Below are positions 18,399 through 27,304 of a DNA stretch of 64,000 nucleotides, in pieces. Source of the stretch: Flavobacterium stagni (GTDB taxonomy: Bacteria; Bacteroidota; Bacteroidia; Flavobacteriales; Flavobacteriaceae); assembly GCF_004122105.1 (NCBI RefSeq), contig NZ_SBKN01000001.1, positions 434,001 through 498,000 of the forward strand, written 5' to 3'. The position numbers and the translations under genes were made by a program. Every line of letters begins with the position of its first letter. Position 1 is the stretch's first letter. The notes under the pieces were generated by a model, which saw nothing but the letters and a program-made list of their open reading frames with translations, had not been told where the DNA came from and did no database searches.

Positions 18399-18857
18399 TT
18401 AAAGTTTGACTTCTACAGAGTCTTCCACAATTGAATCTTGACTTTTTTCTTGATACAACGCGTCGTCTTCTTTCGTATCCATAGCAGTAGTGTCAATCGT
18501 AATGGTCACATTTTTAGAATTCTGTTTTTCCAATTCTTTTCGAAATTTTTCAAATATATCCGATTGGAAAAACAACATACCTACCGCAAAAACCAGAATT
18601 AAGAGTCCGTTCAAAATAGTACTTACTATACACAGTAATCTTGCAATCCCCACATTAGAGCGACTATTACTACTGAATACTTCTGGGTTGATTTCGTATT
18701 CTTTGATGCTTTTATGTGCCATTACCCAACCCACAATAGCTAGGGCCAATGAAACGGGCAATAACAATCCGCAACAACAGACAAAAAACAAAATGAACAA
18801 GCTTATAATTCCGAGAATAAGCGCCGTTGGATCAGATGAAAGTTTACTTTTATACAT
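18399..18857 (-). CDS. small CCC-motif membrane protein
   Basis: A 152-residue protein with two hydrophobic regions (about residues 12-45 and 70-95). The first carries FFVCCCGLLLPVSLALAIVG, the triple-Cys motif of flavobacterial 'CCC motif membrane proteins' related to DUF4190, followed by the VMAHKSIKEY turn. The C-terminal tail is polar and acidic (DTKEDDALYQEKSQDS). It sits between hmgA (1-bp gap) and hppD (12-bp gap) and so is expressed with tyrosine catabolism genes, but nothing in the sequence ties it to that chemistry. Confidence 0.7.
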   Translation of the reverse strand: MYKSKLSSDPTALILGIISLFILFFVCCCGLLLPVSLALAIVGWVMAHKSIKEYEINPEVFSSNSRSNVGIARLLCIVSTILNGLLILVFAVGMLFFQSDIFEKFRKELEKQNSKNVTITIDTTAMDTKEDDALYQEKSQDSIVEDSVEVKL

Positions 18858-18858
18858 A

Positions 18859-20025
18859 TTATTTTTCAGGTTCTAACCAAGATTGGAAATAACGGTCGTC
18901 CGCAATTTGCATCGCTGCTTCCGTGACCATTAATGGCTTAAAGGTATCGACCATGACGGCCAATTCTAAGGTTTCTTTTTTACCGATGCTACGTTCAACA
19001 GCACCAGGGTGCGGACCGTGCGGAATCCCCGCTGGGTGCAAGGAAATATGTCCGGCCTCAATATCGTTCCGACTCATAAAATCGCCATCTACATAATACA
19101 ATACCTCATCGGCATCAATATTACTATGATTGTACGGAGCAGGAATAGATTGCGGATGGTAATCATACAAACGCGGCACAAAGGAACAAATCACAAAAGC
19201 ATCCGTTTCAAAGGTTTGGTGTACCGGCGGTGGTAAGTGAATACGACCGGTCATCGGTTCAAAGTCGTGAATCGAAAAGGCATACGGATAGTTATACCCA
19301 TCATACCCAACCACATCAAAAGGATGGGTGGCATAAATCATATCAAAAATCTCGTCTTTCTTTTTGATTTTGATTAAAAATTCCCCTTTTTCATCATAGG
19401 TTTCTATCTCGTAAGGTTTGCGGATATCACGTTCACAAAAAGGCGCATGTTCCAATAATTGTCCAAACCAGTTGCGGTATTGTTTTGGGGTATAAACTGG
19501 ACGATGCGACTCCACAATAAACAAGCGATTGTCCGTGGTGTCGAAATCCATTTTATAAATCATACCGCGTGGAATTACCAAATAATCCCCGTATTTAAAA
19601 TCCAAATTACCCAACATGGTGCGTAATTTACCCGAACCTTTATGAATAAAAATCACCTCATCCGAATCGGTATTTTTATAAAAATAATCGGTCGTGGATT
19701 GGCGGGGAGCAGCCAAAACGATGTGACAATCGGAATTGGTTAAAACGATTTTCCGACTTTCCAAAAAATCATCTTGGGGTTGAACCTCAAACCCACGCAA
19801 ACGGTAGGATTGAATATTGTTGGCCTTGGCAATCGTAGGCGCAACACTGTATTGTCGGCGAATTTCTTTGACTTGTGTCGGGCGGTGCACATGATACATA
19901 TTGGAATACATTCCATCAAAACCGATGGTTCCAAACAACTGTTCGTAGTACAAATCACCGTTGGGCTTGCGAAACTGAATGTGTCGCTTGTGGGGGATTT
20001 CCCCTAATTTATGATAAATCGGCAT
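18859..20025 (-). CDS. hmgA: homogentisate 1,2-dioxygenase
   Basis: Fe(II) ring-cleavage dioxygenase converting homogentisate to maleylacetoacetate. At 388 residues it is the shorter bacterial form. Cupin-type segments are clear: VIFIHKGSGKLRTMLGNLDF, YGDYLVIPRGMIYKMDF, and the C-terminal metal region ADEVLYYVDGDF with HISLHPAGIPHGPHPGA, which contributes His ligands. It is the first gene of the hmgA / CCC-protein / hppD operon, so both oxygen-dependent steps of tyrosine breakdown are co-expressed. The hydrolase and isomerase that finish the route are not in this window. Confidence 0.95.
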   Translation of the reverse strand: MPIYHKLGEIPHKRHIQFRKPNGDLYYEQLFGTIGFDGMYSNMYHVHRPTQVKEIRRQYSVAPTIAKANNIQSYRLRGFEVQPQDDFLESRKIVLTNSDCHIVLAAPRQSTTDYFYKNTDSDEVIFIHKGSGKLRTMLGNLDFKYGDYLVIPRGMIYKMDFDTTDNRLFIVESHRPVYTPKQYRNWFGQLLEHAPFCERDIRKPYEIETYDEKGEFLIKIKKKDEIFDMIYATHPFDVVGYDGYNYPYAFSIHDFEPMTGRIHLPPPVHQTFETDAFVICSFVPRLYDYHPQSIPAPYNHSNIDADEVLYYVDGDFMSRNDIEAGHISLHPAGIPHGPHPGAVERSIGKKETLELAVMVDTFKPLMVTEAAMQIADDRYFQSWLEPEK

Positions 20026-20168
20026 ACTTTCAATTTTTTGTGTTAAACAAAGGACGAATGTCCATTAAACCAAAATTGAAACTTCCTCATTCAGGATTTC
20101 TCTTGATGAGGAATTTGAGATGGGACAATAAATCCTTCCAGCCTTTCATATAAACAAATATCGAAAAA

Positions 20169-20198
20169 AAAATCCAAACTCTTTCGAATTTGGATTTT
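20169..20198 (-). terminator. rho-independent terminator of the amino-acid permease gene
   Basis: AAAATCCAAA pairs with TTTGGATTTT; the minus-strand read continues into TTTT. It lies 6 nt beyond the permease stop. Confidence 0.7.
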
Positions 20199-20204
20199 GA
20201 AGTT

Positions 20205-21671
20205 TTATTCGGGTAAATTGTTCAAATTGGATTTTCGCTTACCGTATACAAAGTACACGATGATTCCTAATGTACCCCAAACAATGAAGGCTTTCCAAGT
20301 ATCAATGCGCACAAAATACATTAAGAATAAATTGAACAATACGCCTAATGTTCCTACTAAATAAACCGCTGGCGTTCGGTAGGGACGTTCCAATTCAGGT
20401 TTTTTGTAACGTAAAATCATTACCGCAATACAAACCATAGCAAAGGCCAATAAGGTTCCCATCGAACACATTTCTGATACTTTATCAATGGGTGTAAAAG
20501 CCGCTACTAAAGAGATAATACCTCCAACTAAGAACGTACTTTTATGGGGTGTTTTGAATTTTGGATGTAAGGTTTTAAAGAAACCTGGTAACAATCCGTC
20601 TTTGGCCATACCTAAGAAAATACGAGTTTGACCTAACATCATCACCAACATCACACTCGTTAAACCAGCTGTTGCTGCAAGCGTGATGATAAATACCGCC
20701 CAACTGATTCCGTTTTCACTAAACGCAGAAGCCACAGGAGCGGATTTGTCCAACATATCGTATTTCACCATACCCGTTAACACCAACGACACTAAAATGT
20801 ACAATACCGTACAAATCACAAGTGAAGCTACAATGGCAAACGGCACGTCTTTCTTCGGATTAATTGCTTCACCCGCTTGGGTCGAAACCGCATCAAAGCC
20901 TATATAAGCAAAGAACACAATCGTTGCTGCCGTTAACACACCGCCGTAACCAAAACTGATCTTCTCAACGCCATCAATCATTACAGATTTTGCTTCTGGA
21001 ATAAATGGCTGCCAGTTTTCTGTTTTGATATAAAATGCTCCGACAATAATCACAAATAACACTACAGCAATCTTAATGATTACAATAATATTATTCGTTT
21101 TAGCCGCTTCTTTAATCCCTTTCACTAGAATCCATGTTACCACCCAAGTGATTAAAAAGGCGGGAAGGTTAAACGCAAAAGAAGGTGCTTCTTCCCCTAA
21201 TTTCGCTGCTTTTTCAGTAGCTGTTGCCAAATCGTTACAGAGCCAAAGCGGAAAATCAATACCAAAGAGATGGAGCAACTTGACAAAATATCCACTCCAA
21301 GCCACGGCGACTGTGGTGGCACCCATCATGTATTCCAAAATCAGGTTCCACCCGATAAACCAGGCGAAAATTTCACCCACTGTTCCATACGCATAGGCAT
21401 ACGCTGAACCTTCTACAGGTAATACCGAAGCAAATTCGGCATAGCACAAGGAAGCAAATAAACAACCGATTCCGGCAATTACAAAGGATAAAGCTAAAGC
21501 AGGTCCCGCATAATCATGGGCAGCAATTCCGGTAAGTGTAAAAATTCCACCTCCAATGATCGCCCCAATTCCCAATGAAGTTAGTCCCCACTTGGTCAAT
21601 ACACGGTTCAAATCACTTTTCTTCATATCGGCTTCAAAAGCGGATACGGGTTTTAATCTCCAAATTGACAT
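20205..21671 (-). CDS. APC-family amino acid permease
   Basis: A 488-residue integral membrane transporter with about twelve hydrophobic segments. The first helix carries LGIGAIIGGGIFTLTGIAAH, the substrate-binding motif of the amino acid-polyamine-organocation superfamily, and the whole resembles the cationic amino acid transporter branch (YAYGTVGEIFAWFIGWNLIL, FGYGGVLTAATIVFFAYIGF, KKDVPFAIVASLVICTVLY). The precise substrate cannot be read from sequence. It has its own promoter and terminator. Its position next to hmgA and hppD suggests, but does not show, a link to amino-acid catabolism. Confidence 0.92.
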   Translation of the reverse strand: MSIWRLKPVSAFEADMKKSDLNRVLTKWGLTSLGIGAIIGGGIFTLTGIAAHDYAGPALALSFVIAGIGCLFASLCYAEFASVLPVEGSAYAYAYGTVGEIFAWFIGWNLILEYMMGATTVAVAWSGYFVKLLHLFGIDFPLWLCNDLATATEKAAKLGEEAPSFAFNLPAFLITWVVTWILVKGIKEAAKTNNIIVIIKIAVVLFVIIVGAFYIKTENWQPFIPEAKSVMIDGVEKISFGYGGVLTAATIVFFAYIGFDAVSTQAGEAINPKKDVPFAIVASLVICTVLYILVSLVLTGMVKYDMLDKSAPVASAFSENGISWAVFIITLAATAGLTSVMLVMMLGQTRIFLGMAKDGLLPGFFKTLHPKFKTPHKSTFLVGGIISLVAAFTPIDKVSEMCSMGTLLAFAMVCIAVMILRYKKPELERPYRTPAVYLVGTLGVLFNLFLMYFVRIDTWKAFIVWGTLGIIVYFVYGKRKSNLNNLPE

Positions 21672-21701
21672 ATATTTCTGTTTTGGTTATGTTATAGTTC
21701 C

Positions 21702-21733
21702 CAAATATAAAGTTTTTACGGAAAAAAATACAA
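21702..21733 (-). promoter_or_regulatory. promoter of the amino-acid permease gene
   Basis: Minus strand TATATTTG (-7, 21702-21709) with TTG (-33, 21731-21733) at 21-nt spacing, matching the Bacteroidota consensus; 30 nt before the start codon. Confidence 0.65.
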
Positions 21734-21744
21734 CGATTGGCTCG

Positions 21745-24069
21745 TTAGAACCAAAATCCTACACTAAACCAGAAAAAGCCCTTAGGTTTTTCAGGCGACC
21801 ACGTGTATTTGGCCTCAATCGGACCCAATACGGTTTCCAATCCATAACCCACTGCGTAGCCCGATAATTTGGGTTTGGAAAACCAATCGCCCGTTTCAAA
21901 AAGTTTGTCGGCTAAATTGGCATAATTGGCAGAGAAATTAAGATGGTTTTTCTTGTAAAATTCTACATCTACCGTGGCAACCGATTTGATATAACTATCC
22001 GCGGCAGCACCTACAAAGTCATAACCGTAGAAATGACGGAAGTTATTAATCGTATAAAAACCGTAACCGCCCAATACGAAATCCAAGAAATGGGTATTAT
22101 TCGATCCCATCGTGATGCCCGCTTCAGAAACTAAGCGCAAGTTAAAATACTTGTAAAAGGTTCGAGTAATGCCCGCTTCCCCTTTCACAACTGTAAAACG
22201 ATTGAAATTATTCGTATAATCCGAAGAATACAAATACGAATTGACTTCACCGTTAAAAAACCAACCTTTTTTAGGAAAATATTTGTTGTCAAACGAATCG
22301 TATTTCATGTAGCCAAACACACTCAAATAATCGCTGTTTTCAAAATATTGCTTAGTGTTTTCTAAGGTTTGGGATTTGATTTTAAGCAATTTCCATTCTA
22401 ATCCGCCACCCAACAAAAACTTTTGCGCAAAGATGGTTTGCAAATAGGCTTGATTGGAAAAATCGGAATAATCGACATTCAACGAACTAATCCCTTCTTG
22501 ACTAAAAAATGACCCATTACTGAAATCGGTCTCAACGTTTCTATTGAATTGATAATACCTCGATTTGAGTCCGAAACTAAAATAAAACCCATTATCAATA
22601 TAATAATCCAAATTGTAGCGAAACTTATCCCCCAATCCAAAATCGACCGACAACACATCGTTTCTAAAAATGGTTTTCTTTTGGGTAAAATTCACCACAG
22701 CCGCACTTTTATAGAGTCCGTCATAGTGCAAGCCAAAGCGCAAAAAGGTTTTGTTATTGCTTTCGGTCAATTTCATTTCCAATTCATCGCCATCATTAAA
22801 TTTATTGATTTGGAAAAGAATCGAACTGAAGTTGCCCGTTGCCGTTAATTTATTAATCCCTTTTTTCAAATCGTCGTAACTGATTTTGGTCCCCTGTTTG
22901 AAACCCAACTTTCCGATGATATAGGCTCGGGTATAATTTTTAATCGAATTAATCGAAATCCGATCGATTTGCAAACTGTCTTTATGAACCGCTATTTCTT
23001 GCGCAACATAATCTTTACTGCGAAGTTTTTTGAAATCATTCCAAAAATTACGCGCGGCATCTTCGCCTCGCTTTATAATTTCCGGTCCTTTTTCAAAAGA
23101 AATCACATTGTAATCTTTGATATCGGGTTTGATGTAGTAATCGGTCAATTTTTGTTTGGACTTCATACTTTCAATCATTTCCATATTGGAAATCTGAACC
23201 AAAATACGCGTCGCCTCTTTTAAATTTTCTTTGGTTTGCAAATCATCTTGCACATCTACTCCTATGATAATTTCCGCACCCATCTTTCGCAATTCTTCCA
23301 CAGGATAATTGTTGGTAACTCCCCCATCAATCAAGAGTTTTCCATCAATAGTAACGGGTGAAAATAAACTCGGAAAGGCCGAACTCGCTAACAACGCCTC
23401 GGGAAGATAGCCATTTCTCAACACCACTTGCTCGCCGGTTTCGATATTGGTGGCTACACATACAAAAGGTATCGGCAGTTGATTAAAATCCCGCACATAG
23501 CGGACTTTATGCGTGAGTTTGGTCAATAAATTGTAATTGTATAAGCCCCGCGACAAGGCAATAGGTACCCCGATCGTCAATTTGTCAAACGGTAACGTTA
23601 ACGCGTACATTTCATCGTTCCGTTTTTCATAAAAACTCTTGGAATCCCTCGGAATATAATCGCTTAATAATTCGTCAAAATTGGTGTTGGTAAAAATAGA
23701 ATCAATTTGTTTGGCGCTGTATCCCGTGGCATACAAACTTCCAATCACTGCCCCCATGCTGGTTCCACCGATATAATCGATCTTTACACCCGCTTCTTCC
23801 AAAACTTTTAATACCCCAATGTGGGCAAACCCTTTGGCACCGCCGCCACTCAAAACCAAACCTATTTTGGGTCGTTTTATCGTGTCTTGAGCTTGGGAAA
23901 AGGAAGTGGTTAACAACAACAATAGCACGAAAATCCCCAAACGGTTGATTGAGAAAAAGGAACTTCGGCGTGTATTAATTGTGTTCAAGTGAGTTGTTGT
24001 TCTGAATTGTGGTGTAAAATTCGTAAATTTTTTTGGCTTTCGACGGTCCGATGACGTCAGAAATTTCAC
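21745..24069 (-). CDS. patatin-like phospholipase with outer-membrane beta-barrel
   Basis: A 774-residue protein combining an N-terminal patatin lipase domain with a C-terminal BamA/surface-antigen barrel, the layout of PlpD-type enzymes that export their own lipase domain. The lipase has GLVLSGGGAKGFAHIGVL (oxyanion loop), nucleophile Ser104 in GGTSMGAVIG and Asp248 in LIDGGVTNN. A POTRA-like stretch lies near 370-450 and the barrel runs to the final Phe (FSVGFWF). The first ATG puts 40 odd polar residues before the hydrophobic signal (RLGIFVLLLLLTTSFSQAQ) and overlaps uvrC by 95 bp; a later non-ATG start is possible, so the N-terminus is uncertain. Confidence 0.9.
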   Translation of the reverse strand: MKFLTSSDRRKPKKFTNFTPQFRTTTHLNTINTRRSSFFSINRLGIFVLLLLLTTSFSQAQDTIKRPKIGLVLSGGGAKGFAHIGVLKVLEEAGVKIDYIGGTSMGAVIGSLYATGYSAKQIDSIFTNTNFDELLSDYIPRDSKSFYEKRNDEMYALTLPFDKLTIGVPIALSRGLYNYNLLTKLTHKVRYVRDFNQLPIPFVCVATNIETGEQVVLRNGYLPEALLASSAFPSLFSPVTIDGKLLIDGGVTNNYPVEELRKMGAEIIIGVDVQDDLQTKENLKEATRILVQISNMEMIESMKSKQKLTDYYIKPDIKDYNVISFEKGPEIIKRGEDAARNFWNDFKKLRSKDYVAQEIAVHKDSLQIDRISINSIKNYTRAYIIGKLGFKQGTKISYDDLKKGINKLTATGNFSSILFQINKFNDGDELEMKLTESNNKTFLRFGLHYDGLYKSAAVVNFTQKKTIFRNDVLSVDFGLGDKFRYNLDYYIDNGFYFSFGLKSRYYQFNRNVETDFSNGSFFSQEGISSLNVDYSDFSNQAYLQTIFAQKFLLGGGLEWKLLKIKSQTLENTKQYFENSDYLSVFGYMKYDSFDNKYFPKKGWFFNGEVNSYLYSSDYTNNFNRFTVVKGEAGITRTFYKYFNLRLVSEAGITMGSNNTHFLDFVLGGYGFYTINNFRHFYGYDFVGAAADSYIKSVATVDVEFYKKNHLNFSANYANLADKLFETGDWFSKPKLSGYAVGYGLETVLGPIEAKYTWSPEKPKGFFWFSVGFWF

Positions 24070-25798
24070 TTTCTGAGGCTTCTTTCAATCTTTTAACACT
24101 TTTGAAATGCTTAATTAACGTTTGCATCGTTTTTTCACCTATACCCGGAATGGTTTCTATACTCGTTTGCAATGCCGACTTACTGCGTTTATCTCGGTGG
24201 AACGTAATCCCAAAACGGTGGGCTTCGTTGCGTAAAAACTGGATGACTTTTAGGGTTTCCGACTTTTTATCCAAATACAACGGCACCGAATCGCCCGGAT
24301 AAAACAATTCTTCCAAGCGTTTGGCAATTCCGATAATGGCAATTTTACCGCGTAAATCCAAGGCTTCCAAACTTTTTAAGGCCGACGACAATTGCCCTTT
24401 TCCCCCATCAATAATAATCAATTGGGGCAGTGGCTGATTTTCATCCAACAAGCGTTTATAGCGTCTATACACCACTTCTTCCATCGTCGCAAAATCATTG
24501 GGCCCTTCTACCGTTTTCACATTAAAATGTCGGTAATCCTTTTTACTCGGTTTGCCATCTTTAAACACCACACAGGCCGAAACGGGATTGGTTCCTTGAA
24601 TGTTCGAGTTGTCAAAACATTCGATATGTCGCGGCTCAACCGACAAACGCAAATCTTTTTGCATCTGCGCCATAATGCGGTTGGTATGCCGCTCGGGATC
24701 CACAATTTGGATTTGCTTCAATTGCTCCAAGCGATGGTACTTGGCATTGCGCTGCGACAACTCCAAAATCTGCTTCTTGTCGCCCAATTGGGGTACCGTC
24801 ACCTTGATTTTATCCCCCAAATCCATCTCAAACGGCACAACGATTTCTTTGGAGGTCAAATGAAAACGCTCGCGCAATTCGATCACTGCCAATTCCAACA
24901 GTTCTTGATCGGTTTCATCCAATTTCTTTTTGAGTTCTAAGGTGTGTGAACGAATAATCGCGCCATGAGCAATCTGCAAAAAGTTGACAAACGCCATACT
25001 TTCATCCGAAACAATCGAAAACACATCAATGTTGGAAATTTTCGGATTCAAAACCGTCGATCGCGCTTGGTAATTCTCCAATGCCTCGATTTTCTCTTTC
25101 ATTTTTTGGGCTTCCTCAAACTGCATTTCGGCGGCAAACTCCTGCATTTTCTTCTTAAAATCGCGCAAACTGTCTTTGAAATTTCCTTTTAAAATTTCGC
25201 GAATCGCCGCCACTTGTTCCAAATAATGCGCCTCCGACTCCAAACCTTCACACGGCCCTTTGCAATTGCCAATGTGGTATTCCAAACAGACTTTAAACTT
25301 ACCGCTCTTGATGTTGGCTGGTTTTAAATCCAACTGGCACGTGCGCAACGGATACAATTCTTTGATCATATCCAAAATGGTATGCACCACTTTAAAATTG
25401 GTATACGGCCCAAAATATTCCGAACCGTCTTTGATCATTCTTCGCGTCGAAAATACCCGCGGATAGGGTTCGCGCTTGATACAAATCCACGGATAACTCT
25501 TGTCGTCTTTCAACAACACATTGTACCGCGGTTGTAATTTTTTAATCAAATTGTTCTCCAACAGCAGCGCATCGGCTTCCGTCGCCACCACAATATGTCG
25601 AATCTCATGAATCTTGCGCACCAACACATTTGTCTTGGCATTGTCGTGCACTTTATTGAAATACGACGACACCCGTTTTTTCAAATTCTTGGCCTTTCCC
25701 ACATACAAAATCTTCCCCTCGGCATCAAAATACTGATACACGCCAGGATTGTCGGGCAAGGTTTGCAATTGAAGTTCCAAAGAAGGAGAAAGCGCCAT
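23975..25798 (-). CDS. uvrC: excinuclease ABC subunit C
   Basis: Nuclease subunit of nucleotide excision repair, making both incisions around UvrAB-marked DNA damage. The 607 residues show, in order, the GIY-YIG domain (DNPGVYQYFDAEGKILYVGK), a Cys-rich patch (CQLD..CLEYHIGNCKGPC), a UVR motif (FAAEMQFEEAQKMKEKIEAL), the RNase H-like C-terminal nuclease (IECFDNSNIQGTNPVSACV, LIIIDGGKGQLSSAL) and a terminal helix-hairpin-helix (ETIPGIGEKTMQTLIKHFKS). It has its own promoter and overlaps the downstream patatin gene. Assignment is secure. Confidence 0.98.
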   Translation of the reverse strand: MALSPSLELQLQTLPDNPGVYQYFDAEGKILYVGKAKNLKKRVSSYFNKVHDNAKTNVLVRKIHEIRHIVVATEADALLLENNLIKKLQPRYNVLLKDDKSYPWICIKREPYPRVFSTRRMIKDGSEYFGPYTNFKVVHTILDMIKELYPLRTCQLDLKPANIKSGKFKVCLEYHIGNCKGPCEGLESEAHYLEQVAAIREILKGNFKDSLRDFKKKMQEFAAEMQFEEAQKMKEKIEALENYQARSTVLNPKISNIDVFSIVSDESMAFVNFLQIAHGAIIRSHTLELKKKLDETDQELLELAVIELRERFHLTSKEIVVPFEMDLGDKIKVTVPQLGDKKQILELSQRNAKYHRLEQLKQIQIVDPERHTNRIMAQMQKDLRLSVEPRHIECFDNSNIQGTNPVSACVVFKDGKPSKKDYRHFNVKTVEGPNDFATMEEVVYRRYKRLLDENQPLPQLIIIDGGKGQLSSALKSLEALDLRGKIAIIGIAKRLEELFYPGDSVPLYLDKKSETLKVIQFLRNEAHRFGITFHRDKRSKSALQTSIETIPGIGEKTMQTLIKHFKSVKRLKEASESEISDVIGPSKAKKIYEFYTTIQNNNSLEHN

Positions 25799-25812
25799 CG
25801 AATTCTTTTTTA

Positions 25813-25820
25813 CAAAAATA
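25813..25820 (-). promoter_or_regulatory. -7 promoter element of uvrC
   Basis: Minus strand TATTTTTG matches TAnnTTTG, 14 nt before the uvrC start codon. Confidence 0.5.
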
Positions 25821-25880
25821 CACAGAAGATGAACGGAAAATGATGCAATTTTAATTTTTATGCAGCAGACGCTGACCGCC

Positions 25881-25963
25881 CGAATCCAGTACCTTCCGGC
25901 TATCCGCTATAGTCCCGATGGAATCGGGAGCTGCCGCTTCTATCCGGGCTGAAATCCAGTGCC
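25881..25963 (-). repeat. structured intergenic repeat with swapped stem, copy A
   Basis: On the minus strand this contains GATAGAAGCGGCA, then a hairpin (TCCCGAT, loop TCC, ATCGGGA), then ATAGCGGATAGC. The same outer boxes recur at 45629-45694 around a different hairpin. Imperfect direct repeats AATCCAGTACC and AATCCAGTGCC flank the core. It fills the gap between uvrC and the PLP decarboxylase gene. Confidence 0.65.
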
Positions 25964-26068
25964 TTTTTCAAAACGCGTAATCCGTTGCAGCATTGAACAA
26001 GTACTTTTTCACCTGACTTTTATCATAGTTCGATCCTGACCATTCCGCTACTTTCGCCCAAAAAAAAT

Positions 26069-27304
26069 ATGCAGTATTGGACCAAATTACCCGACAGCGA
26101 ACGCAAAGCCAAAATCCAAAAGGCACTGGCCGCCAACATCAACTTTAGCGAAGATATTACTTTAGGATTTCCCGCGTCTCATTTGGATTCCAAAGTGTTT
26201 TATGACGCACCGTTTCTGAATGATGCGCCGGTTTTACAAACTTTTGTAGCCAATCCCAATCATATCGGTTGCCATACTTTAGGCGACTCAGAACACGTAT
26301 TCCAAGGTACCCAAGAACTGGAACGCGAAGTGCTGAACGTGTTGGCCGTCGATATTTTTAAAGCCGAACCCCAACAATTTGACGGCTATATTTCTCCTGG
26401 CGGCACCGAAGCCAATATTCAAGCACTTTGGATGTACCGCAACTATTTTAAACAGCAATGCGGCGCACTTTCCCATGAAATCGTAATCATTTGTTCCACC
26501 GACACCCATTATTCCATTCCAAAAGGCGCCAACCTATTGCAATTGGATTTACTGCAAATTCCAGTTGATTTTGAAACACGACAAATCGACGCTACACTGT
26601 TAGACATTCAATTACAAAAAGCCCGCGAAAACGGAAAAAAATACGCCATCGTAGTCAGCAATATGGGCACTACGCTTTTTGGAAGCATCGATAATCCCAC
26701 TGTGTATGCCGAGGCTTTGGAAAAATGGGGATTCCAATTCAAACTGCATTTGGATGGCGCGTACGGCGGATTTGTTTACCCGTTCAGTCAGCCCGATTCC
26801 GAACTCCATTTTGGAAATCCCTTGGTGAGTTCGATCACCGTTGATGCGCACAAAATGTTGCAAGCTCCTTATGGTACGGGTATATTTTTATGCCGCAAAG
26901 GACTCATTGAAAATGTATTGACCGAAGATGCCCAATACGTAGAAGGCATGGACTTGACCTTGTGCGGGAGTCGCAGCGGCGCCAATGCCATTGCCGTGTG
27001 GATGATTTTATTCACTTACGGTCCACACCAATGGTTTGAAAAAATTAGTGTCTTACAAATGCGCACCCGATTTCTATGTCAGCAATTGGATACTTTGGAC
27101 ATTCCGTATTACCGTCATCCCGATATGAATATTGTAACGATGAAAGCAAGTGCAATCCCCGAAGAAATTGCCCATCGCTTTCATTTGGTTCCCGACACCC
27201 ATTTTGGCGAACCGCTTTGGTATAAAATCGTCGTGATGGATCATGTAGAAGTTAGTCATTTAACTACCTTTACAGAAGAATTGAAGTTGCACGTACATGC
27301 TTAA
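26069..27304 (+). CDS. PLP-dependent group II amino-acid decarboxylase-like protein
   Basis: A 411-residue fold-type I PLP enzyme of the group II decarboxylase superfamily (histidine, aromatic amino acid and glutamate decarboxylase relatives). Visible are DGYISPGGTEANIQALWMYR (cofactor phosphate loop), His147 in STDTHYSI that would stack on the PLP ring, Asp229 in LHLDGAYGG, and the Schiff-base Lys262 in SSITVDAHKMLQAPYG. The substrate cannot be assigned. It overlaps the 5-FCL gene by 8 bp, so the two share a transcript. A TACTTTCG sequence about 20 nt upstream could be a weak -7 element. Confidence 0.88.
   Translation: MQYWTKLPDSERKAKIQKALAANINFSEDITLGFPASHLDSKVFYDAPFLNDAPVLQTFVANPNHIGCHTLGDSEHVFQGTQELEREVLNVLAVDIFKAEPQQFDGYISPGGTEANIQALWMYRNYFKQQCGALSHEIVIICSTDTHYSIPKGANLLQLDLLQIPVDFETRQIDATLLDIQLQKARENGKKYAIVVSNMGTTLFGSIDNPTVYAEALEKWGFQFKLHLDGAYGGFVYPFSQPDSELHFGNPLVSSITVDAHKMLQAPYGTGIFLCRKGLIENVLTEDAQYVEGMDLTLCGSRSGANAIAVWMILFTYGPHQWFEKISVLQMRTRFLCQQLDTLDIPYYRHPDMNIVTMKASAIPEEIAHRFHLVPDTHFGEPLWYKIVVMDHVEVSHLTTFTEELKLHVHA

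Noticed and set aside
24392..24940. 182-codon open frame antisense to uvrC
   Set aside because: It lies wholly inside uvrC in an opposing frame, its product has no recognisable pattern, and uvrC is unmistakable.
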